64,000 bases of DNA from the NCBI RefSeq assembly GCF_003591515.1, contig NZ_QZCG01000001.1, forward strand, positions 310,001-374,000. Direction: 5' to 3'. Each line of letters starts with the position of its first letter. The first letter of the stretch is position 1. Under the pieces are notes generated by a model. It was not told the DNA's origin, made no database searches, and was given only the letters and a program-made list of their open reading frames with translations. The translations under genes were made by a program, and so were the position numbers. This document shows positions 1 to 8,848 of this stretch, one piece after another. The DNA is from Paracoccus onubensis (GTDB lineage: Bacteria > Pseudomonadota > Alphaproteobacteria > Rhodobacterales > Rhodobacteraceae).

Positions 1-489
1 CCGGTGATCGCGATGATCGATGGCGCGGCGGTCGGGGCCGGGCTGGACATGGCTTTGGCCTGCGACTTCCGCTATGCCTCGGCCGGGGCCAAATTCATCT
101 GTTCCTATACCAATGTCGGCTTCAATCCCGATTGCGGCGGAACCTGGCTGATGCCGCGGATCATCGGGTTAGAGGCCGCCAGGCGCTTTGCCTATACCGG
201 TGAATTATGGACGGCAGAGGTCGCTTTGCAGAACCGACTTGTCAGCCATGTCAGCGATCCGGATGCGCTGTGGGACGACACGCTGGCTTTTGCGCAACTG
301 CTTGCCTCCGGACCGACCGTAGCGATTGCCCAGACCAAGAAACTGATGAACACCGCGCATCTTCGCAGCCTTTCGGATCAGCAATTGGAAGAGGCGGCGG
401 CAGGCAAGATCTGCGGACAGACACAGGATCACAAGGAAGGCTTGGCGGCCGCCAATGAGCGCCGCGCCCCGCGCTTTACCGGCGCGTAA
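1..489 (+). CDS. Enoyl-CoA hydratase/isomerase family protein, PaaG-like (5' partial)
   Basis: The reading frame is open from the first base, so the N-terminus lies outside the window. The visible 162 residues are the core and C-terminus of a crotonase. The oxyanion-hole segment GAAVGAGLD is followed by the NPDCGGTW block and the closing RRAPRFTGA tail. The positions of both glutamates of classical enoyl-CoA hydratase are Tyr and Arg here. Asp44 of the visible part, in NPD, matches the catalytic Asp of PaaG-type isomerases. The protein is therefore more likely a double-bond isomerase of a CoA thioester than a hydratase (inference). It lies 10 bp before an acyl-CoA dehydrogenase in the same operon. 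Confidence 0.85.
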   Translation, partial: PVIAMIDGAAVGAGLDMALACDFRYASAGAKFICSYTNVGFNPDCGGTWLMPRIIGLEAARRFAYTGELWTAEVALQNRLVSHVSDPDALWDDTLAFAQLLASGPTVAIAQTKKLMNTAHLRSLSDQQLEEAAAGKICGQTQDHKEGLAAANERRAPRFTGA

Positions 490-499
490 GGAGAAAAAT

Positions 500-1657
500 A
501 TGGATTTCGCACTTAGTTTCGAACAACAGACCCTGATCGACTCGCTGGAAGAATTTTGCAGGCGCGAGCTTTACCCCCATGAAGATCTGGTCGAGGAATT
601 GCGCCATGTCCCCGAAGAGCTTCAGCAGGAAATCCGGCGCAAATCGGAAGAGGCCGGGTTTGCCGGAATGAACCTGCCTGAAGAATGGGGCGGGCCGGGA
701 CTGGACCGGCAGACCAAGATGCAGGCCGAGCGGGTGCTTGGCAAGTCCAGCGCCGCCTTGACCATGTGCATGAATCGCGGCGTGACCGGCATTCTGTTCA
801 AATGCCGGGGCGAGCAGATCGAGGAATATCTGAAGCCCTGTATTCGCGGCGAGCGCAAGGATGCCTTTGCCCTGACCGAACCGGGCGCCGGTTCCGATGC
901 GCGGGGCATTACCACCAAGGCGGTGCGCGATGGCGATCACTGGGTCGTCAACGGCGTCAAGCAGTTCATTTCTCATGCGGATATCGCCGATTTCATCATC
1001 CTCACGGCGGTGACCGGCATTGACGATACCCCCCAGGGCCCGCGCAAGCGCTTCACCTCGTTCCTGATGGACAAGGATCTGCCCGGCGTGCGGGTAGAGC
1101 CGATGAAATCCATCGTGACACGCGGATATAACCCGACCATGATCTATCTGGATAATGTCAGGCTTCATGACAGCAAGATTCTGGGCGAAGAGGGCAAGGG
1201 TTTCGATATGGCCAATGAATGGCTGTATGATGGCCGGGTTGCACTGTCTGCGCATTGTGTCGGCCGCGCAGAGCGCATTTTCGATATGAGCAAGGAATGG
1301 GCCGGAACCCGCAAGGCATTCGGAAAAACGATCGGTGAATTCCAGGGCGTTGGCTTCAAGATCGCCAATATGGCCGTTGATATCAAACTGGGCGATCTTA
1401 TGGTCAAGGAAGCCGCCTGGAAAATAGATAATGATCAGATGAACCGGACCGAAGCGTCGATGGTAAATTATTACTGCTCGGAAATGGTGTTCCGGGTCGC
1501 GGATGATGCGATCCAGATTTTCGGGGGCATGGGCGTGATGGAAGAACTTCCAATCCAGCGCTTCTGGCGCGACGCCCGGATCGAACGCATCTGGGAAGGC
1601 ACATCAGAGGTTCATCAGGACATAATTGCGAAAGATCTGTTACGACCTTACAGGTAA
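500..1657 (+). CDS. Acyl-CoA dehydrogenase
   Basis: This 385-residue FAD flavoenzyme has the full acyl-CoA dehydrogenase fold: N-terminal helical domain, beta domain with the flavin/substrate motif TEPGAGSD, and C-terminal helical domain with QIFGGMGV. The likely catalytic base is Glu366 in IWEGTSEV, the usual MCAD-type position. The ATG at 500 is chosen because AAGGAG precedes it at 488-493 and MDFALS matches family N-termini; the frame is open further upstream. It resembles CaiA-type enzymes acting on short or polar acyl-CoAs, but the substrate cannot be read from sequence. It is cotranscribed with the PaaG-like gene, and a TetR gene follows after 40 bp. Confidence 0.93.
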   Translation: MDFALSFEQQTLIDSLEEFCRRELYPHEDLVEELRHVPEELQQEIRRKSEEAGFAGMNLPEEWGGPGLDRQTKMQAERVLGKSSAALTMCMNRGVTGILFKCRGEQIEEYLKPCIRGERKDAFALTEPGAGSDARGITTKAVRDGDHWVVNGVKQFISHADIADFIILTAVTGIDDTPQGPRKRFTSFLMDKDLPGVRVEPMKSIVTRGYNPTMIYLDNVRLHDSKILGEEGKGFDMANEWLYDGRVALSAHCVGRAERIFDMSKEWAGTRKAFGKTIGEFQGVGFKIANMAVDIKLGDLMVKEAAWKIDNDQMNRTEASMVNYYCSEMVFRVADDAIQIFGGMGVMEELPIQRFWRDARIERIWEGTSEVHQDIIAKDLLRPYR

Positions 1658-1697
1658 CGGTTGAATATCGGTTGGTCAGTGGTGGCGGAATGGCGGC

Positions 1698-2372
1698 ATG
1701 AGAACTGTGACAAGAGAGACGAGGATCAGTGAGCAGCGCAAACGAGAACTGATCGTTGGCACACTGAATTCGATCTGCAAACATGGCTACCTGAACTCGA
1801 CGATCAATACGATCAGCGAGGAATCGGGCCTGTCGCGCGGCCTTATCAACCATTATTTCGCCAGCAAGGACGATCTGATCACCGCGGCGCACCGGTATTT
1901 CCTGCAGAATGCCGATGATTTCTACCGGCATATGGCAAACACGATCGAGGATCGTTTCGATCGCCTGTTCTATGCCGCCTGCGGCCCCTTTCTTCGCGAT
2001 CTTGGTTATGAGGAACTTCTGATCCATTACATGAGCGCGGCATGGATAGTTCCCGAAATCCGTGCGTTGCATCAGGAATTATGGGGGAAATACCGTGCCT
2101 ATATCGGCCGCCGTCTGGCCGCGGTCGCCCATGAAAGAGGGATGGAAATCGATATCAGGATGTCTGCAATCACCGTGACCCAGCTTTCGGACGGATTGTG
2201 GGTCGGCAAGGTCATGGAAGAGGCCTACACCAGTGACGAATGCTGTATAATAATCCGGAAATGGTTGTGCGACCTGTTCGGAGAGGATCCGGATAAGCAC
2301 CCGTTGCGGCCGGATATCGATCTGGAAACATATCCGACAAGCGCCCCGATGCCCAAGCGTCTGAGGGGCTGA
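1698..2372 (+). CDS. TetR family transcriptional regulator
   Basis: The protein has 224 residues. An N-terminal TetR helix-turn-helix spans about residues 12-58, with the recognition segment SGLSRGLINHYFASKDDL typical of the family and close to BetI-type regulators. The C-terminal ligand domain has no recognisable specificity. The gene sits between the acyl-CoA dehydrogenase and the acyl-CoA synthetase on the same strand, so it probably regulates this operon in response to an acyl-CoA or its acid; that is inference from position. I could not pick out a convincing operator in the 40-bp and 68-bp flanking gaps. Confidence 0.9.
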   Translation: MRTVTRETRISEQRKRELIVGTLNSICKHGYLNSTINTISEESGLSRGLINHYFASKDDLITAAHRYFLQNADDFYRHMANTIEDRFDRLFYAACGPFLRDLGYEELLIHYMSAAWIVPEIRALHQELWGKYRAYIGRRLAAVAHERGMEIDIRMSAITVTQLSDGLWVGKVMEEAYTSDECCIIIRKWLCDLFGEDPDKHPLRPDIDLETYPTSAPMPKRLRG

Positions 2373-2440
2373 ACCGGGCATCAACCGATAAAGGCAAATC
2401 CGGGCAATCTGCGACACCTCGTTCATGGGGAGGATGAGAC

Positions 2441-4579
2441 ATGCGAGCGTATAATACATTCGAAACCGAAGGGAAAACCGGCGTGGCGACGCGAGAGAAC
2501 TTCAAACGGCTGCTTGCTCCGGAAAGCATGGCCTTTATCGGCGGTTCGCAGGTCGAATACACGCTGAAAACATTGCGCGAACAGGCATATGGCGGCGATG
2601 TCTATGTCGTGAATCCCAAGCGGGGCGAGATTGCCGGATATCCCTGCCTGCCCTCGATCGCGGATCTGCCGGTTTCGCCGGATGCGGTATTTCTGGCGGT
2701 CAATGCCGATGCGACGGTGATCGCGTTGCGTGAACTGGCGGCGATGAAGGCCGGCGGCGTGGTCTGCTATGCTTCGGGTTTTTCGGAAATCGGCGAAGCG
2801 GGGCATGAGCGTAACCGTGAATTTATCGCGGCGGCCGGCGATATGGCAGTGGTCGGGCCGAATTGTTACGGGCTGGTGAATTACGTCAGTCACGGCAGCA
2901 TCTGGCCCGCGCTTTATCCGCAACTGCCAAATGGCCGGGGCGCGGCGGTCATCTCGCAAAGCGGCAATGTGACCGGGCATCTGGTCAGCAATGCGCGTTC
3001 GGTGCCGTATTCCTACCTGATAAGTGCCGGGAATCAGGCGGTTCTTGGCTTCGAGGATTATATCGATTTTCTGATCGACGATCCGAATGTGACCTGCCTT
3101 GGCCTGTTCATGGAAGGCATTCGCGACGTTGCGGGTTTTGCGCAGGCATGTCTGCGCGCGCGGGCGTCCGGCAAGCCGGTGATCGTCTGCCGCTCTGGCC
3201 GCTCGGAACTGGGCGCGGAAATGGCGGCCAGCCATACCAGTTCGCTTGCGGGGCAGAACGAATATTATCAGGCATTGTTCACGCGGCTTGGGGTGATCGA
3301 AACCGACACGGTTCCGCAGTTTCTGGAGATGATGAAGCTGGCTTCGGTAGCGCCGCATGTGTCGGGCGACCGGATCGCGGTGTTTTCAAGCTCGGGCGGG
3401 GATAACGGGCTGGCGGCGGATTACTGTTCCTTTGCCGGATTGACCCTGCCGCAACCCGATAACCGGCAGGTCGCCGCGATCAGGCCCCTGCTGCCCGATT
3501 TCGGTCATGTTTCGAACCCTCTGGATTTCACCGCCGGCTATTGGGGCAGCGAAGAATTGCTGACCCCGATGTTCACGACGATGCTGCAAGGCGATTACGA
3601 TGCGGGGATGCTGGTCATCGATTATCCGCCCGCAGGGGCGCTTTACCGCGACAAGACTGCGCATCAGGCGATGGACCGCGCATTGGCGGCGGCAGGCAGG
3701 GCCAGTGGCAAGCCGGTATTCCACGCCTCGGTCAATACCGAGAGTATTCCGCCCGAAGACGCCTCTGGCCTGATCGCCCAGGGGATCGTGCCCTTACAGG
3801 GGCTGCATGACGCGGCGCAGGTGATCGCCAGATGGGCCGCATATTGCAAGCTGGTCAGGGCGGATCGCGCCGGAGCGGCTGTTCAGTCGCCCTTTGCGAT
3901 TACGCCCCTGTCAGGCGGCGCCATGACGGTCAACGAATATGAATCCAAGCGCCGCCTTGCCGGTTATGGCTTGCAGGTACCCCAAGGCCGGGTGCTGACT
4001 CTGGCGGAAATTTCATCCCTGCCGGAAATGATGGACGAGCCCGTCGTGCTGAAGGTTCTGCATGACCGGCTGGCGCATAAAACCGAAATCGGCGGGGTCG
4101 CCCTGAACCTGCGCAGCCGGGCCGAACTGACTGCGGCAGCCCAGCGCATGATTGCCTCGGTCGCTGCGCATGATCCGGATATCAGGCTCGAGCATTTCCT
4201 GATCGAGCCGATGCAGGCCGCGCCGCTGGCGGAGCTGATCGCGGGCGTCAAACGTGACCCGTTATTCGGGATGGTGCTGGTCATCGGGGCAGGGGGTATT
4301 CTGGTGGAGCTGATGCAGGACGCCACGCCCCTGCTGTTGCCGGTGACCCGGGTCGAGGTCGAAACCGCTTTACGGGCATTGAAAAGCTTCGCCCTGCTGG
4401 ACGGGTTCCGCGGCCGCGCCTCGGCCGATCTGGAAGCGGTGATCGACGCGATCATGGCGATAGCGGATTATGCAGGCGATCATCAGGAGGATCTGCTTGA
4501 ACTGGATGTCAATCCGCTGATGGTGTCGGCGAAAGGCGCGGTGGCCGTCGATGCCCTGATCGTTGAACATTGCGGCTGA
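2441..4579 (+). CDS. Acyl-CoA synthetase, ADP-forming type (fused alpha-beta)
   Basis: This 712-residue protein is a single-chain NDP-forming acyl-CoA synthetase. It has an N-terminal CoA-binding Rossmann domain (about 15-135), two succinyl-CoA-ligase-like domains (about 140-440), and a C-terminal ATP-grasp domain (about 480-710) starting near VNEYESKRRLAGYG. The histidine in ASHTSSLAG is at the usual phosphohistidine position. Such enzymes activate a carboxylic acid with ATP and CoA, or run in reverse. GGGGAGGATGAGAC before the ATG at 2441 provides the ribosome site. With the adjacent dehydrogenase and isomerase it would supply the acyl-CoA that they oxidise. The acid is unknown. Confidence 0.9.
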   Translation: MRAYNTFETEGKTGVATRENFKRLLAPESMAFIGGSQVEYTLKTLREQAYGGDVYVVNPKRGEIAGYPCLPSIADLPVSPDAVFLAVNADATVIALRELAAMKAGGVVCYASGFSEIGEAGHERNREFIAAAGDMAVVGPNCYGLVNYVSHGSIWPALYPQLPNGRGAAVISQSGNVTGHLVSNARSVPYSYLISAGNQAVLGFEDYIDFLIDDPNVTCLGLFMEGIRDVAGFAQACLRARASGKPVIVCRSGRSELGAEMAASHTSSLAGQNEYYQALFTRLGVIETDTVPQFLEMMKLASVAPHVSGDRIAVFSSSGGDNGLAADYCSFAGLTLPQPDNRQVAAIRPLLPDFGHVSNPLDFTAGYWGSEELLTPMFTTMLQGDYDAGMLVIDYPPAGALYRDKTAHQAMDRALAAAGRASGKPVFHASVNTESIPPEDASGLIAQGIVPLQGLHDAAQVIARWAAYCKLVRADRAGAAVQSPFAITPLSGGAMTVNEYESKRRLAGYGLQVPQGRVLTLAEISSLPEMMDEPVVLKVLHDRLAHKTEIGGVALNLRSRAELTAAAQRMIASVAAHDPDIRLEHFLIEPMQAAPLAELIAGVKRDPLFGMVLVIGAGGILVELMQDATPLLLPVTRVEVETALRALKSFALLDGFRGRASADLEAVIDAIMAIADYAGDHQEDLLELDVNPLMVSAKGAVAVDALIVEHCG

Positions 4580-4625
4580 TCGGTTCACGGTGCCGGGGAA
4601 TGGTGGACAGGAAGGTTGGAAGATA

Positions 4626-6203
4626 ATGAAAAACGACGAAAATCTTAGCGGTGCCGAGGCGCTGGTCCATAGTCTGGTGGCCGGAAACGTGGATACCTGC
4701 TTTGCCAATCCGGGCACCAGCGAAATGCATTTCGTTGCCGCTCTGGACCGGATTCCGGGTATTCGCTGTGTGCTGGGATTGCAGGAAAACACGGTGACGG
4801 GAATGGCGGATGGCTATTTCCGCGTCGCCCGGCGCCCCGCCGCGACATTGCTGCATTGCGGCCCCGGATACGCCAACGGGATTGCGAATATCCATAACGG
4901 CCGCCGGGCAGGCAGCGGGATGCTGAATATCGTCGGCGATCACGCGACCGATCACGTCGCCCATGACAGCCCGCTGACGGCGAATGTCGAGGCGCTGGTC
5001 GGCAGCACCTCGAACTGGCTCCGGTTCGGCGTCTCGCCCGGGAAGATCGGCGAGGATGCGATGGACGGTTTGCGCGCCGCTGCCGAGGGTTACGGTCAGA
5101 TCGCGTCGCTGGTCCTGCCCGCGGATGTGTCCTGGTCCAAAGGCGGGGCGGCGGCGGTGGGCGGTGCCCCGCCGGCGGGGCCGGGGCCGCATGATCCGGC
5201 AGCCGTGACCCGGGTTGCCGCTGCCCTGCAATCCGGGCGCAAGGCTTTGATCCTGCTTGGCACCCCGGCGGTCGTCGCGGATCTGCATCCGCTTCTGCTT
5301 GGGATTTCCGAAACCACCGGCGCGGATCTGATGGGCAGCCCGGCGATTTCCAGCCAGCCACGCGGGCGCGGCCGTCTTGATCTGCCAGCCGTTCCCTATC
5401 CCGTATCCGATGCTTTGCGGGTGCTGGAACCCTATGATCTGGTGGTGCTGGTGAATTGTCCGGCCCCGGTCGGGTTCTTCCGCTATCCCGGCCTTCCCAG
5501 CCTGTTGCATCGCGAGGATGCCGAGATCCTGACCCTGACCGACCGGCAGCAGGATGCGCGGTCGGCGTTGAACGCGTTGGCCGAAACGCTGAATGCCGCG
5601 CCGCGGCCGGTTCAGGTCACGCCCGAGCGGATTGAAAAGCCGCAGGCGGGGCCAATCACACCGGATTCTCTGGCTGCCGTCGTGGCTGGGCAATTGCCCG
5701 AAAACTGTATCGTGGTAAACGAGGCTTTGACCTCGGGCGGGGGTTTTGGCGCGGTGATGGGAAAGGCTGCGCCTTGCGACTGGATGACGGTGACAGGCGG
5801 AGCGATCGGTGGCGGCATCCCTCTGGCGACCGGTGCGGCGATCGGGGCCGAGGCCAGCGGCCAGAAAGGCCGGCGCGTCATCACCCTGCAGGCCGACGGA
5901 TCCGCGGCTTATACGGTGCAGGCGCTATGGACGCAGGCGCGTGAAAACCTGCCGGTCACGACATTGCTTCTGAACAACCGCTCTTATGCGATCCTGCTGG
6001 GCGAATATGCCAAGGTCGGAGCCAGCCCGGGGCCGACCGCGAATGACATGATGAGTCTGTCGCGGCCTGATATCGACTGGGTTGCGATTGCGCAGGGTTT
6101 CGGCGTCGAGGCGCTCTCGGTGGCCGATAATCTGGAACTGGACGCAGCTTTCGGGCGCGCATTGACGAAGGATGGGCCGATGCTGATCGATATTCGTCTG
6201 TGA
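4626..6203 (+). CDS. Thiamine-pyrophosphate enzyme, acetolactate synthase large-subunit-like
   Basis: The 525-residue protein has the three-domain POX/ALS fold. The N-terminal TPP-activating glutamate is Glu54 in LQENTVTGMADGY, and the C-terminal TPP/Mg block runs from QADGSAAYTV to LLLNN. The first glycine of the usual GDG is Ala (ADG), which is tolerated in some homologues. It looks like the stand-alone acetolactate-synthase-like or benzoylformate-decarboxylase-like group, with no small subunit nearby. The ATG at 4626 follows GGAAGGTTGGAGATA and gives the conserved N-terminus, whereas the frame is open back to 4563. It is last in the acyl-CoA operon and may decarboxylate or carboligate a 2-oxo acid from that pathway. 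Confidence 0.85.
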   Translation: MKNDENLSGAEALVHSLVAGNVDTCFANPGTSEMHFVAALDRIPGIRCVLGLQENTVTGMADGYFRVARRPAATLLHCGPGYANGIANIHNGRRAGSGMLNIVGDHATDHVAHDSPLTANVEALVGSTSNWLRFGVSPGKIGEDAMDGLRAAAEGYGQIASLVLPADVSWSKGGAAAVGGAPPAGPGPHDPAAVTRVAAALQSGRKALILLGTPAVVADLHPLLLGISETTGADLMGSPAISSQPRGRGRLDLPAVPYPVSDALRVLEPYDLVVLVNCPAPVGFFRYPGLPSLLHREDAEILTLTDRQQDARSALNALAETLNAAPRPVQVTPERIEKPQAGPITPDSLAAVVAGQLPENCIVVNEALTSGGGFGAVMGKAAPCDWMTVTGGAIGGGIPLATGAAIGAEASGQKGRRVITLQADGSAAYTVQALWTQARENLPVTTLLLNNRSYAILLGEYAKVGASPGPTANDMMSLSRPDIDWVAIAQGFGVEALSVADNLELDAAFGRALTKDGPMLIDIRL

Positions 6204-6235
6204 ACGCTGCCGGGATTTCATCGGTGACGGCCTTG

Positions 6236-6595
6236 TCAGCCAAAGCGCCCCTGTTCGTCCGGCCATGTCCATAGCTTCCTGTCGGCAAGAATGGCGGCGA
6301 CAACGGCTTCGGCCCGCGTCTGGGCCGTGGGGGTCTTCGGCAGGCACATGTCTTGCGTCTCGGCCTGTACAAGGTAATCGACAACCTGTTCGCGGGGCAC
6401 GTTCCTGCGCAGTTGAGAAGCCGCGGAGACAAGATAGCTGTCATACTCGTCGGCAAAAGGCAGATTGGCGTCGTCATCCCATTTGCCCGGATGCAAACCG
6501 CCCGGTCCCAGCAATCCCATCGGATCCCAAGACGCCCAGCCGATATCGCGCAGCCTGGACAATTTGACCCTTGGTTGCGGTGACAGCTTCGTCAT
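6236..6595 (-). CDS. Conserved hypothetical protein, 119 aa
   Basis: A 119-residue soluble protein with the features RLRDIGWASWDPMGLL near the N-terminus, the acidic DDDANLPFADEYDSYL segment, and a helical C-terminus. I recall similar unnamed proteins in Rhizobiales and Rhodobacterales, and the conserved-looking GWASWDP and EYDSYL blocks argue for a real gene. No catalytic motif, signal peptide or membrane segment is visible. It is convergent with the TPP-enzyme gene (32-bp gap). No clear ribosome site precedes the ATG at 6595. Function unknown. Confidence 0.7.
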   Translation of the reverse strand: MTKLSPQPRVKLSRLRDIGWASWDPMGLLGPGGLHPGKWDDDANLPFADEYDSYLVSAASQLRRNVPREQVVDYLVQAETQDMCLPKTPTAQTRAEAVVAAILADRKLWTWPDEQGRFG

Positions 6596-6713
6596 GGGCG
6601 GCTATGGTGAATTCGGGAAAATCTCATGCGGCACGCGGTCAGCAAGGCCGGGCATGAAGAAGCCGTCATTTCCCAAGCGGATCCTCGGCTCCTGAACGGG
6701 CGATAGCTGTGGG

Positions 6714-7397
6714 TCAACTGTTCCCTGCCTCGATCTCTTCAGCCACAAGCTGCTGAAGCGTCCAGATATATTCGTCGTGAATCCCAAGTTCCGCCAGCCC
6801 AAGGACCGTGCGCAGCAGATATTCCGCACCCGATCCGGCCGCACCTGCCGCGCGGGCAAGCCTGTGCGCCTGTTCCCTGACCGTCAGTTCGGCGATCTGC
6901 ACATCTACCGGATCGGCGTAGAAGGTCAGGGCCTGTTCGCGGCCGCGTTCGGTCTCGACCTCGATCCAGCGGGCGTTGGCGGCCAATTCATGCGCGACAA
7001 GCTCGCGCCGCAGGATGGCGCGCAGGGATTGCGTCTCGGTTCCCTCGGCGATCTCGACCAGCAGCCCTTCGCAACTGCCCCCTGAAGCAAGCGCGAGCAT
7101 CAGGCCGGGCCGTTCGGGCGAGCCGCGGAAATGGTCAAGCGAGATCGAGAAGCTGCGATGCCAGCCGATAGCGGTCGCGCGGCGGCGCGACTGAACGTCA
7201 AAGCCGGGATTCCAGATCAGCGAACCATAGGCGAAGACCGGAATCGGCCGTGGCCGGTCCTGCGTCAGCCTGGCGGCCAGCAGATCGAGATCGGCATCCT
7301 CCAGCATCCGCCAGCGTGGATCATGCAGCGGCCCCGTCGCCGAGGTTACACGGGCGACATGATCGTCCGACAGGATGATGGGGCAATGATTGGTCAT
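6714..7397 (-). CDS. chaC: Glutathione-specific gamma-glutamylcyclotransferase (ChaC family)
   Basis: The 227-residue protein carries the ChaC/GGCT signature FAYGSLIWNPGF (about residues 53-64), which forms the substrate-binding loop for the gamma-glutamyl group. Downstream segments such as GWHRSF and RGSPERPGLMLAL are typical of ChaC. The expected reaction is glutathione to 5-oxoproline plus Cys-Gly in the cytosol. The ATG at 7397 follows AGGAAACCCG; the frame is open to 7463, but the extra residues do not resemble the family. It lies 84 bp downstream of the XRE regulator on the same strand. Confidence 0.9.
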   Translation of the reverse strand: MTNHCPIILSDDHVARVTSATGPLHDPRWRMLEDADLDLLAARLTQDRPRPIPVFAYGSLIWNPGFDVQSRRRATAIGWHRSFSISLDHFRGSPERPGLMLALASGGSCEGLLVEIAEGTETQSLRAILRRELVAHELAANARWIEVETERGREQALTFYADPVDVQIAELTVREQAHRLARAAGAAGSGAEYLLRTVLGLAELGIHDEYIWTLQQLVAEEIEAGNS

Positions 7398-7481
7398 CGG
7401 GTTTCCTGCGCGTCCAGAGTTTTCCACGCCCCTACAGATCCTATCCGTGGCGCCGCGGGTCAACCCCGAACTGGACCAGTT

Positions 7482-8294
7482 TCACGGGCCGGCCATCAGC
7501 CTGACCATTGCCGCCGCCGTTTGCGGATCCGCCGGGAAGAAACTTTCGATGACGATATCCGCAAGGGTGATGTCGACCGCAGTGCCGAAAAGCGTTGTCG
7601 TGCTTAGAAACGCAAGCGGTCCTTCACGGCTTCGGATGACGAGGGGAACGGCGATTTCGGATGTCGCCACGACGGGTTTGCGCCTCGGCGCGGCGCCGGG
7701 TGGCGCGGGATAGGCCCGCAACTCCTTATGCAGATCGATAAGCTGAGGGTCGGCGGTAAGATCGATGTCATGCGCAAGCCGGGCCAGTATATGATCGCGC
7801 CATTCCCTGAAATTGACGATCCGGCGCGCCAGCCCCTCGGGATGCAGGCTAAGGCGCAGCACATTCACCTCGCCCGCCAGCAGGGAGGGCGCGGCGCCCT
7901 CGGTCAGGACCGCCACGGCCCGGTTGGCGAGACACAGCGTCCAGCAGCGATCGACGGCCAGCGCGGGATGGGGCTCATGCCCGGTCAGGATCCCTTCGAT
8001 TGCGGTTCGCGCCTGCTCCATATCGGGAGACGTGAGCCCGCGTGCGCGATATGCCGGCACATAACCCGCGGCGGCCAGCAATGCGTTTCTGTCGCGCAGC
8101 GGCATCTGCAGGAATTCCGCCAGACGCAGGATCATGTCGCGGCTGGGATTCGAACGCCCGGATTCCAGAAAGCTCAGATGCCGCTGTGAAATTTCGGCTT
8201 CAAGCGCAAGGGCAAGCTGGCTGTAACGGCGGCGCAAGCGCCAGTCGCGCAGCATCTGGCCAAAGGAATGCTGTTCGTCCTGCATGATCTGCAT
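7482..8294 (-). CDS. XRE family regulator with MmyB-like ligand domain
   Basis: This 270-residue regulator has an N-terminal XRE helix-turn-helix (about 12-70: RRRYSQLALALEAEISQ, then SFLESGRSNPS). The C-terminal domain (about 90-265) is of the MmyB type found in actinobacterial and proteobacterial regulators. The ATG at 8294 has AGGATGGA in front; the frame also extends to a TTG at 8309. It is transcribed away from a DUF1330 gene, and a near-ideal 21-bp palindrome lies in the shared gap at 8319-8339. Autoregulation and control of the DUF1330 gene are likely (inference). Confidence 0.9.
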   Translation of the reverse strand: MQIMQDEQHSFGQMLRDWRLRRRYSQLALALEAEISQRHLSFLESGRSNPSRDMILRLAEFLQMPLRDRNALLAAAGYVPAYRARGLTSPDMEQARTAIEGILTGHEPHPALAVDRCWTLCLANRAVAVLTEGAAPSLLAGEVNVLRLSLHPEGLARRIVNFREWRDHILARLAHDIDLTADPQLIDLHKELRAYPAPPGAAPRRKPVVATSEIAVPLVIRSREGPLAFLSTTTLFGTAVDITLADIVIESFFPADPQTAAAMVRLMAGP

Positions 8295-8318
8295 TCCATC
8301 CTGTTCCAAATGGCGTTG

Positions 8319-8339
8319 CGATTACCTTCGAGGTAATCG
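8319..8339. promoter_or_regulatory. 21-bp palindrome, candidate operator of the XRE regulator
   Basis: Perfect inverted repeat with 9-bp arms CGATTACCT and AGGTAATCG around TCG. It lies in the divergent gap between the XRE/MmyB regulator (start 8294) and the DUF1330 gene (start 8434), 25 bp from the regulator start codon. The position fits an autoregulatory operator. Binding is inferred. Confidence 0.6.
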
Positions 8340-8433
8340 ACTGCAGAACAATTTGCCATGATGATCCACTTTGCGATCAGCAATTTCGCGCTGCGCGACA
8401 TTTGCCTGACGATCATTCGAAGGAGACAGAGAC

Positions 8434-8766
8434 ATGACAGCTTATGCCATAGGCCAATTGCGCAACGTCGATCTTAATCAGGGGATCCTGGACTATCTGC
8501 ACGGGATCGACGCCACGCTGAAGCCATATGATGGCCGTTTCATCATTCATGGCGCCCGGAAAGAGCAGCTTGAAGGGGTGTCGCGCGACGACCTGATCGT
8601 CATCGCCTTTCCGACCATCGAAGCGGCGCGCTTGTGGTATTCCTCGCCTGCTTATCAGGCGCTTATCCCATTGCGTCAGCAAGGCTCGGAGGGGGAGGTG
8701 TTTCTTATGGACGGCGTGGATGAGCAACACCGCGCGACGGATATCCTCGAACCGCAACAGGGTTGA
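8434..8766 (+). CDS. DUF1330 domain-containing protein
   Basis: A 110-residue protein of the DUF1330 family, a small ferredoxin-like alpha/beta fold. Conserved features visible are YAIGQLRNVD at the N-terminus, PYDGRFIIHG in the middle and FPTIEAARLWYSSPAYQAL. No catalytic role is established for most members. The start has a clear AAGGAGACAGAG ribosome site. It is divergent from the XRE/MmyB regulator with a strong palindrome between them, so the two probably form a regulator-target pair. Confidence 0.9.
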   Translation: MTAYAIGQLRNVDLNQGILDYLHGIDATLKPYDGRFIIHGARKEQLEGVSRDDLIVIAFPTIEAARLWYSSPAYQALIPLRQQGSEGEVFLMDGVDEQHRATDILEPQQG

Positions 8767-8848
8767 GGCTGTCGCCACGGGGCGCAAAATCGGCGCCTTG
8801 AATCATACGGAAAGCCGGGATGGGCGGCTGCGCGTCCGGACCGGATTT

